Shown: positions 1-10,999, counted from the first letter of the stretch. The stretch is DNA of 64,000 bases from Selaginella moellendorffii (GCF_000143415.4 NW_003314287.1:1900400-1964399); one strand, 5' to 3'. Translations and numbers: made by a program. The notes: a model not told the origin generated them from the letters alone.

Positions 1-260
1 AACATCAAGTGCTGCCACGGTAGAAAGTGCCAACTACTTTGGTAAGGTATAGCAGACAAAGCTAGAAAGGCTCTTAGAACACAAAGTTATGTAGGAAGTG
101 GATCGATTGAATTGAATCATACGTGTAGGACAAAGACAATGAAACCAGGAATCTTTTTATACAAAAAAGGAGTCCAACAAACCTGAGATGGATGCTGCAG
201 AACCATCGGTATCCTGGAATCTCCCAATCGCCACAATCGTGTCCTGGTGGATTGCCATTG
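1..260 (-). repeat. Fragment of a dispersed non-coding block
   Basis: Read on the minus strand, this stretch matches pieces of 24400-24760 and 55330-55680. Shared words are the 'caacaaacctgagatgg' junction, the 'gacaaagacaatgaaac' run and 'gtgctgccacggtagaaagtgc'. The order of the pieces differs from the two downstream copies, so it is a rearranged third copy. In the other two places the block lies upstream of a truncated ABC transporter, so it may be old flanking DNA of that gene. No convincing coding frame was seen. From 261 to 570 I see no gene; that part holds only the 3' flank of the dioxygenase gene. Confidence 0.55.
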
Positions 261-570
261 GCAGGACTGTCGTATAGATATGCCAGCGTTCTTCATGATC
301 CTCCTACCGCCCTTTTCATGAGAAAAAGCCACGTTCCATAAGCGAGGACTGTGGAGCATGGACTGGAGCCTGGGCCGTGGAGTGAAAACTCTCAATTGCA
401 TTGCATTCACCACAAAACTATAAACACAGATAGATAGATTATACTCGGACCGGGTCGTTCATAGTGGGGATGGGCCGTGGGGCGGTCAGTCGAACGGCGT
501 AAATAAGAATAGAGTTCGAAAGGAGTGAGACTTCAACGCTCCTACGTCAACACTCGAAACTACTCTTATT

Positions 571-1657
571 TTAGTTGGCAGCTAATGCTGCAAGAATTTT
601 TCGTGGTGGTCTCGATGGTTCCCTTCCATGTAAAACAGCATCGTTGTCGATGACGAGCACATCTCCTTTGCGCCATTTGAATGCAACTTTTTCCTCTTCC
701 ATTATCCTCTTGCAAGCTGCGAGAAACTTTTCATTCAAAGGAGTGCCATCGCCAAAGCTTATTCCATGTTCTCCAGGTGGGGAGGTGAGCATGAGCTCGT
801 AAGTTGAACCAATGTTGTTGAACCAAACTTTTCTTCCTTTTGACTTGCAAAATTTTGTTCCAATTCTTGGTCCCATGAAAAGAGATGCTGTGCCGTTTTG
901 ATTCCACTCAATGCGATTGTTCCCTTCTTTAGCGAATGAGACCGTGAAGTTATCAAAGCAAATTACGAACCAGGAAGACTTACTTCTTCTCCGCTTCCTC
1001 TTTGGTAGATGCTTGCAAGATTTCTTGCCAGCTATCCTTTGCTGATGGATAGTTGCACAGAGTCCTAATGTAAGTAAGCCCCTTATCCTCAACCATGTTC
1101 AGAAATTCTGGCATCTCTTTCTTGAGCCTTTGGTATACAATGTACGATGGGTGTGGCGCCTCCGGCACCTTCAGGAGGCTCAATGTCGCAATAAAACATC
1201 ACCTTGCTTGGTGTCTTGAGTTGCTACAAGCAGGACAAACGAAGCATGAGTATAGATAATTGCCAAGGTGGAAAGCAACACTCACGTATGCCATCTCGTT
1301 GTGGAAACCTATAGGAAGATGCACAGGCTTCTCGTTAGCCGTGACAACCCTTCCAGTGATGGCTTTCCTCTGTGCCCCACGACCATTGTAGACGAAGTTA
1401 TCGTACCCGAAGGCTTCAAGTACATCGTTGAAATCTGAGGCAGTGAGTACTTCGAATCCACGAAGAAGGACAGCTCCACTCTGGTGCAGTGCATGCTCAA
1501 TGTCTGCCTTTTGGCTCTGAATGCCTTCGAGCAGCATTGACAATGCAGCGCAGCTGCTGTCGAAAGGAACGAAGACATGAGGAATTCGAAACAGATGAGG
1601 AGAACGCTGCTCGGGAGTATGGCCTTTTACAAGAACACCAACTGGGATCCCTCTCAT
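571..1657 (-). CDS. Clavaminate synthase-like (TauD/TfdA) Fe(II)/2-oxoglutarate dioxygenase, probably frame-broken
   Basis: The three exons (about 1286-1657, 984-1223 and 571-926) resemble the plant clavaminate synthase-like proteins (At3g21360 type), predicted Fe(II)/2-oxoglutarate oxygenases of unknown substrate. The iron site is visible: His119-x-Glu121 (GFHNEMAY) at the end of exon 1, and a distal His in VLHGREP near the C-terminus, followed by the RPPRK segment expected to hold 2-oxoglutarate. I chose the ATG at 1657 because MRGIPVGVLV aligns with the family N-terminus; an upstream in-frame ATG at 1738 is possible. Intron 1 is clean (gtgag...tgtag). Inside exon 2 the frame changes between the TPIV and VYQRLKKEMP segments, where about 7 nt of family sequence seem missing. 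The phases flanking intron 2 also do not match. So this is either a recent pseudogene or carries sequence errors. Family assignment is firm; function is doubtful. Confidence 0.75.
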
Positions 1658-1802
1658 TGTTGAGGTTTCTGTGCTTCCAGAAGCCGATATACTACAGCTA
1701 TAGATCGTAGTAATGTGAAACTCGATCCAGGCGCACATTTACTCATGCAGCTCTGTATTTCCAGCTGGCTGCTTGTTTTTAAACTTGTTGTGGTGCGTCA
1801 GA

Positions 1803-1912
1803 TGGATGTGCGTGTCCACACACAAACTTCACAAGTGTAAATATTTATTTATCTATCTATCTATCTATCTATTTATATGTGCGTTTGTATGTGGACACGC
1901 ACATCCATTTGA
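1803..1912. repeat. Inverted repeat with central (ATCT)n microsatellite
   Basis: Two arms of about 19 bp are exact reverse complements (atggatgtgcgtgtccaca near 1802-1820 and tgtggacacgcacatccat near 1892-1910). They flank an ATCT/ATTT run at about 1845-1875. The structure would fold into a hairpin and may be a small foldback or MITE remnant. It lies in the roughly 400 bp between the dioxygenase and BAHD genes, which are transcribed divergently, so it sits in their shared 5' region. Confidence 0.6.
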
Positions 1913-2069
1913 TGTCAACATGTGGATTTTTTATTGCCAAATTGGGAGTTCAAAATGCATAACTGCATTTTTGACAACCATTTTGCAGTAAAACTTAAAC
2001 ACTGCGCTGGCGGCGATTGCTCGTGGAAATCCCTCGTCCCACTGCTAGTATTGCTTTCATCGCGATAGA

Positions 2070-3460
2070 ATGGATAGAATGGTGCCTGTCCAAGGTACAC
2101 GCAAGGTTCTCCTAATTGAGAGTATCGATGTGTTCATAGAGGATGAGTACAGCAGGCACGTCTTGTTCCTCACCAACATAGACCAGAAGTTTGGTTACTT
2201 TGTGAGATCTCTCTTTTTCTTCACGCCGAATCCTGGGCTTCAAGTTCTCAAAGAGATCTTGAGGAAAGGATTGAGCAAGGTGTTGGCTGCCTACCCTTGT
2301 TGTGCAGGGAGGTTAAGGATGAATTCAAGTGATAAGCTTGAGATCGATTGCAACAACCAGGGTGCACGTTTGGGTGTGGGGAGCTGCAAGTTGTCCATCT
2401 CTGAGGTGACTGCAGCAGATTTTGATGACTTTTTTCTCGAGCCTTCCAACAATATGGAGTCGTTTGAGGACCTTCCTCTGATGAACATTCAGGTAATGGG
2501 GGTGAACTCGTACTGTCTCAACGGGCATGATGTTGACAGAGCTAAACTATGAATTTGCAGGTCACCGAAATGAACAATGGATATGCCATCTCCATGCTGC
2601 AACATCACACCTTGGGAGAGGCAACATCGGCAATTTGCTTCCTCATGAATTTTGCAGGCCAATGCCGTGGTGAGGAGCTTTGGCTAGTTCCCGAGTTTGA
2701 CCGGACACAGATGAAGGCAAGCGACCACCCCATGCCAAGTTTCCAGCACCACGAGTTTGGCAAGCAAGAGAAGGACAGCCGCTACACAGTGACATCCGAG
2801 TCAGTGCTCAAGGCCGAGTCCCTCAGGAGAAGCGTGGCCAAAGGAAGCGTCAAGCAGCGGAAGAAGTACCACTTGTCTCGTTCCAGGCTCGCTCAAATCA
2901 AGCAAGCAGCTCTCACGGACGTCTCCAACTGTTCAACTTTTGAGGCGTTGGCTGCTCAAGTATGGAAAGCCAATGTTGCAGCACTACCCAAGAAGGAAGT
3001 TGCAAGAATGAGGTTCCTGGTGGACACGAGGAGCATTATCCAGCCTCCATTAAGCCGTGGTTTCTTTGGTAATGCGGTCTACGTGGTCATGATGCAAGCA
3101 AGTACGGAGGAGCTGCGTACTGAACCGTTGGGCGTCACGGCAATGAGAATCCAGCAAGCCAAGAAGAGCGTAACCGAGGAGTACGTGAGATCGGGGCTCG
3201 ACTTTCTGGAGCTGCATCCGGACTACTGGTACCACCCAGACTGTGACACGGTGATAAACGCCTGGCCAAGGGCCATGAGTAACTCCACCCAACTGGACTT
3301 TGGATGGGGCAAGCCGTGTCGAGTCGAGTATCCCATGCATCCGGGGAACAAGTCCATCATCTTCTTCCCGTTCAGCAGCAACAACGAAGGTTTGGAGCTC
3401 TCGGTTTCCCTGGAGCCTGCTTTCTTTCCGGCATTCGAGCAGATGCTTCACGCAGAGTAG
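2070..3460 (+). CDS. BAHD-family acyl-CoA acyltransferase
   Basis: Two exons (2070-2492 and 2561-3460) joined by a 68 nt GT-AG intron in phase 0 give a 440-residue protein, the usual BAHD length. BAHD enzymes transfer acyl groups from acyl-CoA to alcohols or amines in specialised metabolism (HCT, spermidine and anthocyanin acyltransferases) and are cytosolic. The C-terminal structural motif DFGWG is intact (residues 387-391). The catalytic motif HxxxD, expected near residue 157, reads HHTLGEAT, so the base His157 is present but Asp is replaced by Glu161 and the following Gly by Ala. No signal peptide or membrane segment was seen. The ATG at 2070 is followed by a typical BAHD N-terminus (VPVQGTRKVLLIES). 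The acceptor and donor specificity cannot be read from the sequence. The gene looks intact. Confidence 0.9.
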
Positions 3461-3687
3461 CTGGTGTGGATGACTTGATAATGAATGAGTTATCCTGTGA
3501 ATGCGGGCTTCAAACCCGAAGACCACCGAAAGAAATCTGGTTGGGAGTTGTCAAAGAAGAGAACATCCAAATGTCTTTAGTCAAACGAAGTAAGAACATC
3601 TAATGAGCTTCTTCGTTCTCAGTTAGGCGAACGCTAACCTTCCAGCTCCGATCTTTCGCTCAAAAAAACCATGGCTACAAAACTTAC

Positions 3688-6600
3688 TCAGCTACTATTG
3701 ATGTGCTCCAGCTCGCTTTCGTCCTGCGCTTCCAAACTGTTCTGTTGGCTCCAGAGCTGAGCATACCGCCCATTGTTACTCACTAGTGTCTCGTGTGATC
3801 CTCGCTCCACCACCTTGCCACTCTCCAGGACAATAATCTGATCACACAAAGTGTGAAGCTCTTGCAAGGCTTCTAAGCAGAAGATAAACATCTACCTCGT
3901 CGCAGTTCATTGCTGTAGTGAGGCGGTGAGCGATGAATATGGCAGTCCTGTCAGCCGCGAGCGACTTGAGAGACGATAGAATTTCTGCCTCGGTTGTGGA
4001 ATCCAGAGAGCTCGTTGCTTCATCACACAACCTAATAAAATAAACGCGTCATGAAACGATCACAGGAACAACACAACTGGCTTACAAGATTGGCGCGGAT
4101 TTGAGGAATGCTCTTGCCAACGCTACTCTTTGCTTCTCTCCTCCACTCAGCTGCAAAGAGAGAGACGCGTAAATTGACGGAAGTAAAGAGCTTTGAATAC
4201 CTTCAGCCCCCTCTCGCCAACCATGGTTTCATATTGCTTTGGGAACTTGAGAATTGACTCATGAATGGCAGCTTGTTTAGCGGCTTCATATACCTGTTCG
4301 TCAAGTTAAGGTATGTACCGCACAGACAAAGGAAGGGCTTACCTCTTCCTCAGTTGCTGATAGCCGACCATACTGAATGTTGTAGAAGATAGTATCATTG
4401 AAAAGAACCTGAGGTACAATGCCAAATCCATAAGTGAAATGCAAATTAGTTAGGGAACAGTTCACCGTGTCTTGCGGTACTACTCCAATAGAAGATCGCA
4501 GGCTTTCCAGCGTCACATCTTTGATATCCTGATCGCCAATCTTCACCTATAATCCAGATCCTTGAGCACTACGTTCACTTTCCAGCAAACAAGCTTACCG
4601 TTCCAGAGTTGCAGTCGTAAAACCTATAAAGAACTCTCAAAATGGTCGACTTCCCTGTACTTGTCGGTTAACACAGACACAGCATAAACGTAGCTTACCG
4701 CTTCCACTAGACCCGACAATAGCAAGACTCTTTCCTCCGGGAACTTCGAAAGACAATCCGTTCAAAATCTGTCTGTCTGGTCCATATCTGCAACGAACGC
4801 GCTACTTAGAGACTGGCAGTAATTCCCAAAATGGTCTTACCCGAAGTGAACATTATCGAACTTTATGCTTCTTTGGTGTGATGCCAATGGTTTCGCATTG
4901 GGATTATCAGCAATGTCCGGCTTTACCTGAATATATCGATCAATATCAAGCTAAGAAATATCCACGGAACCATTTACCTCAAGAAGTTTAAACATTTCAT
5001 GCATGTCTATAAGGCTCTGTCGCGTTTCACGATAGACAGTACCCAGAAAATTAAGGGGCAGAGACAACTGAAAGAGCAAACCATTGACCATAACCTGCAC
5101 AAAAAGAAAGGATGACAAAATAAAAAACCAAGCATAACACCAGAAAACGGAAAACGATTGTACTTACAAGATCCCCAATGGTTATTGATCCTTTCAAAAT
5201 CCCGTCAATGCACATGATCATTGCTGCAGATAATGCGGCGCTGAAGATCACATTCTGGCCGAAGTTTAGAGCAGCCAAGCTGCTTTGAGTCTTCAATGCA
5301 GCATGCTCGTATTCTGCATATAAGAAATCTTAAAACCATACCCAAAAAGAAAAACTCGACGTACTCTGTATATGCTCATCGTATTTATCCACTTCATGCT
5401 TCTCATTGTTGAAGTATTTCACAGTCTAGCATGTGAACATAACTGGTCAGCAGATCCGTCAAATCGAGCTTGCATACCTCATAGTTAATCAACGAATCAA
5501 TCGCTCGGGTACCAGCAGCATTCTCGGCCTTATTCATTTCTTTTCTGAATTTTGTTCGCCACTAGCATTTGAAAGCATTAGAAGTACGTCCAAATCGCTG
5601 AATTCGGCAATACCTGTGTCACAATCAGTGTAAATGCCGTATAGGCTCCAACGGTAACAGTAGTCACGATTGCAAACGAGCTTCCAAATTTGTAAGCCAG
5701 AATGCCTGCAACCATTGAAATCTGACAGCGGGTGCTGAGCTAGAACATCGTTTTCACAATGAAACGTACCTCCAGAAAAGTGGGCACCACGTTGAACACC
5801 ATCGATGAGAGGATGAAATTTATGGCTCTCGTGCCTCGATCAATAATTCGATTTAACGCTCCAGTCTGTCGGCTTAGGTGGAAGTTAAGGTCCAGGTTGT
5901 GAAGATGAAGGAACACCTGTAGACAACATAAACTCAACAATTAGCTACATTGACAATGGAAGACATGCCTGGCGAGACACATTCCGTATAGCTCCCTGAG
6001 CAACTTTAGCAAAGACTGTATTACGAAGCTCTGCACCAAAGAAATTTCAATACATCAGTGTCACAGCATTCAGCGAAACTTTGAGTACTTACCGTTACAT
6101 GCAGATGCTCCTGCTCGAGCAAGACCATAACCGATAAGCACAGAGACTGGAGCAGCATAAGCCGCAGAAGCCAGAGTCACTTCTTGTGACACTCCCGTTG
6201 CAGCAGCCAAACCATCCACCGCATGCTTGAACAGAAATGGAACTTGTACGTTCAGAACCTGCACATACGCATACAAGCAAAAGAAGATGAGAGGTTACAT
6301 AGGAAGAACGAAAAATGATACTTGCCTTGCCACCAATTAAAAGAGCCAGCGAGACGACGACTCTCCTGCGAAACTCTAAGTTCCCAGATGGCCAGATGTA
6401 AGCAGTGAGCGATCGCAAGATCTTTATATCAGCAGCATTCTCTTCCACGAGAACATTAGCAGTGGCCGGAGTAGCAGCAGCTTTCGTGCTTTGCGTGGAA
6501 GCGTCGGTTTTCTTCTCGATCTCAGTCGCGTAAGTAGCGACGAAAGCTTGGCTTGCGGCTGGAGCACAAGAAATTCGGCATCCATCTCGCCTTATTTCTC

Positions 6601-6813
6601 CGGCCTGTCAAAACTGCTCAGCAAAGTAAGATGATGAAACAAGAGAAACGAAAGGCGCACCAGACGTGACGATCGAGCAGGCAGTCCAGAGAATAATCCG
6701 CCATGAGCATCAAAATGCCGGTTACAATGCTGAAAGCATTGCACGGCCCCTCGGTCCCAGATTATCCTGCCCGCGCTCTTCAAGCTCGCTCTCGATCTCA
6801 AGATGCTCATCAT
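3688..6813 (-). CDS. Mitochondrial ABC half-transporter, ABCB25/ATM3 (ABCB7) type
   Basis: A gene of many short exons with 50-70 nt introns encodes one transmembrane domain followed by one nucleotide-binding domain. The order of diagnostic pieces from the 5' end is: an Arg-rich, transit-peptide-like N-terminus (two Met at 6808-6813); [30 protein letters not shown] (the ATM-family signature, about 5800-5900); Walker A GSSGSGKST, split by an intron near 4640-4710; a Q-loop [13 protein letters not shown] (about 4130); CDEATSSLD (Walker B and D-loop, about 4010); IAHRLTT; and a stop at 3688-3690. By homology it exports a glutathione-linked sulfur or persulfide species from mitochondria for cytosolic Fe-S cluster and molybdenum cofactor assembly. 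The motifs are all intact. Pieces of this gene recur as pseudogenes at 24.9-25.5, 34.0-34.9, 55.8-56.4, 60.9-61.4 and 63.9-64.0 kb. Exon borders are not all listed here and the exact initiator is uncertain. Confidence 0.88.
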
Positions 6814-7100
6814 CCTCGCCTGTAAAACCTAGCCTAAACTAGCACCGGGAAGCGAAGCGATCGACCTGATCGCGATTCCACTACATACGCACCTCTTGCA
6901 ATCGTCCCGATCGATGCCGCCAGCTGGATTGATGCTGCGCGAGCTGGATCGATGGTAGCGCCCTGACCTGATTGCGAGCGAGCGCCGTCAAATCATTTGC
7001 AAGGGTTTTACAAAAGAGAAAGAGAGAAGAATTATTGGTCTGCCAACGTGGAAATACGTGGCGCGCGACTAACAACATGGAAGCTTTGCTGGCAGCCACG

Positions 7101-8788
7101 TCAGCCGTCCATGGAGAACACACACTTGATACAAGAGCCGGACGAGAGAAGCTTCACTCCTTCGTTTACTTCTGAGAATGGTAGCCTGTGAGTGATGTAT
7201 CCGTCGAGATTGATTTCCTGGACGACCCACGAAAACTTAGAACTCTTCCAGCTTGATCAATCCAAACAAACCTTTGTGGAGCACATATCCACGAGCTTCC
7301 GCATGTCGGATTTGCCCCTGAATCCACCGAAGTATCCCGACTTGAGTTGGCGACCCGAGAGGAGAATCACGGGTGGGAATGTCACCATCTCATCGGGCCT
7401 GGGAGCTCCAACCATGACCGTTGTTCCATACTAAACAATCCAGGAGGTAATAGTTAGCAAGCACACTGCTGGAAACTAGCAGAGCTTTTCACTCACGCCT
7501 GTGGTGCTTAGCAAAGCTTGTACCAACAGATGAGGCTTGCCGACGCATTCAAAGCAGTAGTCGACTCCTCCATTCGTGAGCTCGAGAAGCACCTGAGAGA
7601 GAGTGAGAGAAACATTAGAGCTCGGGTGATAAAGACGAGAGTTAGAACACACAACCTCATGAAGCGGCGCTTCGTGGTCCTGTGGATTTAGACACTCGGT
7701 CGCACCAAATGCTCTGGCTGCGGAAAAAACGCTCAGCACTTTCGAATACTTGACGAGTTCTTACCCGCCTCGAATTTTCGAGCTAAGATATCGATCCCAA
7801 TTATCCGAGTTGCACCGGCGATTCGAGCGCCCTCGACAGCCTGAAAAGCAAATGGTTTCTCTTCCAGAACTTTAGGAAAAGCTACAGAGTACGTACTGCT
7901 AGCCCGACGGTTCCCAGTCCAATTACAGCAACCGTGGAGCCGGCTTGGACGCTTGCCAAGTTTAATGCGGATCCCAAGCCTGGAAACAAAGAGCTTATCA
8001 GCAAAGGAATGCGCAAACAAGGAGGAACGTACCGGTGGGAACTCCACAGCCCAGAAGACAAGCGCTCTCCAGTGGAACCGGATCAACTTTGACAACCGAG
8101 GTCTTGTCTAGCACCGTGTACTCCGTGAAGGTGGACGTGTTCACGAAGTGGTGAATGACACTGCCGTCAAGCGAAGAGAACCGTGCCGTGCCATCGAGAG
8201 GCATGAAAGGCGTGAACAAGTTCCCGAAGCTGACCTCGCAGTGGTTCGTGGTGGAGAGCTTGCAGAGCTTGCATTTCCCGCATTCCCCTTGGTAGACGCA
8301 AATGACACGGTCGCCGGGAGCAAACTCCGTCACTCCCTCGCCAACGCTCTCCACAACTCTGGTTGGATTGAGAAGATCACAGGAAAAAAAAACAAGAGTA
8401 AGAAACACACTCCTCAGAAGGGGGAATATGGCAGAAGAGAAATTCACTCTTTACCCAGATCCCTCGTGCCCAAGGATCACCGGATACTTGAGCGTGCCCT
8501 GCGAAACAAAAGGATGAGCACGGAGCAAAGAGATTGGAAGAGTTTGAGCACAAACTTACCCAGTCTGCGATGGTGATGTCCGTGTGACACAGCGACGAGT
8601 AAAGGACTTGCATGCGAATCTCTCCAGATTTTGGCGGCTCCACATTGATCGTCTCCAGCTCAAACTCCGATCCAGCGCTGTGGAGAACAGCAGCTGGAGA
8701 GAAAGAAGAACATCACGATCGACAGCCAAAACAAAGTCAAGCGAAGCATACCTCTGCATTGAATTGCTCTCCCGACAGTAGACGCCAT
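7101..8788 (-). CDS. Zinc-containing alcohol dehydrogenase-like protein (MDR family)
   Basis: Ten short exons join in frame from ATG 8786-8788 to TGA 7101-7103. Catalytic zinc ligands are seen in SLCHTD (Cys) and GHEGSG (His), with a third Cys in GCGVPTG. The structural zinc loop has four Cys in CGKCKLCKLSTTNHC. The Rossmann motif is GLGTVG, followed by RIIGIDI, an Asp that favours NAD over NADP. The C-terminal segment YFGGFRGKSD also fits plant class P/III-like ADHs of the At1g64710 type. It should oxidise or reduce alcohols and aldehydes in the cytosol; the true substrate is unknown. It lies 287 bp upstream of the ABC gene on the same strand, so its 3' end overlaps that gene's promoter region. 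A partial copy lacking the 5' exons is at 34.9-35.9 kb. Confidence 0.88.
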
Positions 8789-9187
8789 TGGGATCCGCGC
8801 AAGCAGCGCCGGCGACTACTTATACGAGAATTCTCCAGAATATACGCCCTCGCTCGGTCGCGTGGACCCTGCCATTAAACGACGAAATTTTAGGGTTCTT
8901 GAGTATCGCGGCCCCATCCTCGTCCGATAGATCCAATCCAATCGCTCGTTTGTTTGGAGCAAATCGGCGATGATCTCCACGATGTTCTTGGACGAGTCCC
9001 TGCGGCCTAGCTCCGTCACTGCAGCGACATGGAGCACACCACAATGGTCGAGCAGGACTCCAATACTCTTAGATAATGATAAGCTCCTTTTCCTAGTTAG
9101 ATCTGTTTGGTTTGTTCTTCATTTTCTCATGTGCTAAGAGTTTTTTTTTGCCTGAATAAAAGCTCGATCTTTTTTTGGATTGAAATT
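8789..9187. other. Intergenic: ADH 5' flank and 3' flank of the next gene
   Basis: This holds the 5' region of the ADH gene. The part from about 9053 onward (aggactccaatactctt) is also found at 35925, where it is joined directly to ADH intron/exon sequence. So copy 2 of the segment lost the equivalent of about 8110-9050. A minus-strand open stretch at 8816-9044 exists, but I could not tie it to a family with confidence. Confidence 0.5.
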
Positions 9188-9967
9188 CTATGGCTCGCAA
9201 AGATTTACAGCAGAAAGATTTCGAGACTCAAGCTCAAGTGCTCCACGCTCTTGCTCTATCTGCTCAGAAGCTTGACGCTCTTGCTCGATCATACGAAATA
9301 TATACTGCTGCAGCCAAAACAGATCAAACTCAACGTAGTAGTCACCCTTCACATGAGCAGTGAAAGACGACACTGGAAACTTCACCACAAAGCGCTCTCG
9401 GTTCTGCTCATTGCAAAACTCGGGACCAAACTGGATCTCCATGGCATCCTTCCCGCTCTCCCTGGCTACAAACGTAAACTCGTCACCAGGCCGCGCAATC
9501 TTCACCCCGATCGCCACCAAGCAGCCCGACTCCACCCACAGATCCAAAACCTCCCTTAAAACTTCTAGTGGCTCGTTCTTGTAGGCCACCTCCAACACCG
9601 CCCGCGCTGGCTGCGCAAGCGACGACCCGGAGAAGAAGCAAGCGTCCGGCTCCTTGTTGCCGGTGATGGTCCGGAGGCGAGACGCTCCAGCGCCCGTGAT
9701 CACTTTTGTAAGAGAGGCTAGCCCAATGCCCGGGATCTGGATGATGTGAAAGATGATGGAACGCTCTAGCGCAGATGACACGGTGGTGTGGACTATTGAC
9801 GGATCCCCATAGGCCAAAACCTCACCCCTCCTGTACTCTAGCCTCCAACTCGAGTCACAGGCGTCGTACACACCCCATGGGACGTTTGTGGCCACGACAA
9901 ATGGCCCCGGCTGCCCTCTGCTGTAGGCGTCAACCGCTTGCTTCAATCCGGCTTCCAAAGCGTCCAT
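9188..9967 (-). CDS. Intronless 259-residue protein, tentative PD-(D/E)XK nuclease-like fold
   Basis: A single open frame starts at ATG 9965-9967. The central part has NKEPDACFF (Asp108), then ARAVLEVAYKNEP (Glu126 to Lys130), then a helix-like stretch and GCLVAIGVKI. This order of an Asp in 'xPDxxF', a strand ending with Glu and a basic residue, then a predicted helix resembles the core of restriction-endonuclease-like (PD-(D/E)XK, Uma2-like) proteins found in fungi, bacteria and some plants. This is pattern recognition, not a search result. The last 35 residues are rich in Glu and Gln with heptad-like spacing (IEQERQASEQIEQERG), suggesting a coiled coil. No signal peptide or membrane span was seen. 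One copy (36075-36847) has a 7 nt deletion at the proposed active site, and a much-mutated copy lies at 29370-30480. The function is unknown; the nuclease call is tentative. Confidence 0.6.
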   Translation of the reverse strand: MDALEAGLKQAVDAYSRGQPGPFVVATNVPWGVYDACDSSWRLEYRRGEVLAYGDPSIVHTTVSSALERSIIFHIIQIPGIGLASLTKVITGAGASRLRTITGNKEPDACFFSGSSLAQPARAVLEVAYKNEPLEVLREVLDLWVESGCLVAIGVKIARPGDEFTFVARESGKDAMEIQFGPEFCNEQNRERFVVKFPVSSFTAHVKGDYYVEFDLFWLQQYIFRMIEQERQASEQIEQERGALELESRNLSAVNLCEP

Positions 9968-10873
9968 GAAATTGCTTGCCCTAAAACTCCCTAAATATCC
10001 AGTAAGATCTCATGTCCTTTTTCTCCTCACTGCAAGATTGATCAAAAGTAAGTTTCATCATGGGTAAAAATGTGGATCCGGTTAACTGGTGCTGATCATC
10101 ACGCGCTGAACAGATCTGCGGACAGGTTATCCAAATGGTTGGGATGGAACAAGGTTCACAGGCGTTCATAAGGGGTGGGACATCAACTTGATGGGCAAAA
10201 AAGAGCCGCATGCTTGCTACTGGAACGGTAGCGCTTCTGGGAACGACCTCGGGCCATCATAAAAACCACATGTAGTGAGTCTATGAGCAAGCTCTCTAAA
10301 GACTTGCTTCTCTGGCACGTCACTGATACAAACAAAAGCGGGACATGCTGTTCATGTGGAGGTCACTTGAAGCATGAGATTACATAACCAAGTCTTGTCA
10401 AAGTTCCACACATTCCTTCTCTAGGGACTTGCTGGAGGACTCAGAGTTTTATATTAGACCTCTTTGAACTTGCATCCAGAAGTAGAGACTTGAGGTCTAC
10501 ACAGCTGCTGATCAAGCTTACAGAAGAGATGTTGTTATGCTGCTACCCGGATTGTGACATTGTAGTTTCATGTTAGAGTTAGCTACTAGTACCCTTGGTA
10601 TTGCTATTGAGATTGCAACAAGAATCAAAGCTAATCAATCATGTTGCTAGATTTAGCCTCAAAAGGATGTTCAAGGCTTTGGAAGAAAGAAAAGAGAGAG
10701 AAAGACAAGAATTTCAATATATGTAAAGGTGGTTCTTTATTTGGAGTTGTAGTTTAACATTAGAAAGGCATTGTCAATTGCCGTGATAATTAGTTACAAA
10801 AACATTAGTTGACCTTTACTCCTCATCTAATAGCCCATGAGCAAGGTGCACCTTTAATGAAGATTGAAGTCAA
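9968..10873. repeat. Non-coding segment upstream of the PD-(D/E)XK-like gene, present in three copies
   Basis: This stretch continues the duplicated segment and is matched almost base for base at 36848-37760. A more divergent match to 10170-10640 lies at 60373-60880 (shared 'ctctagggacttgctggaggactca' region). A decayed match to 10030-10180 ends the copy at 30240-30480. I see no long open frame. It carries the gene's 5' flank; no clear TATA box was identified. Confidence 0.6.
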
Positions 10874-10999
10874 CATTTGACAAATGATTTTTTCTGTTTT
10901 TTCTTTGATCTCATCATTATTATTTATTTTCTCTCAGAAATGAGAATAAATAATAATGATGAGATCAAAGAAAAAACAGAAGAAATCATTTGTCAAATG
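10874..10999. repeat. Foldback element, 126 bp with arms of over 50 bp
   Basis: The sequence from catttgacaaatga to tcatttgtcaaatg is a near-perfect inverted repeat with a 14 nt loop around ctctcagaaatgag. Both sides of it carry a direct repeat of about 40 bp (attacaaaaacattagttgacctttactcctcatctaatagccc at about 10791 and 11018). The unit-2 counterpart at 38626-38720 keeps the right arm and loop but only the inner part of the left arm. Confidence 0.8.

Noticed and set aside
8816-9044. Two overlapping minus-strand frames with segments such as RRDSSKNIVEII, upstream of the ADH gene
   Set aside because: A faint resemblance to a conserved block of some plant zinc-finger proteins, but too short, split between frames and without splice sites I could trust.
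9981-10211. 76-residue minus-strand frame upstream of the PD-(D/E)XK-like gene
   Set aside because: The frame is not kept in the duplicate, which carries an insertion at the same place, and no family is recognisable.
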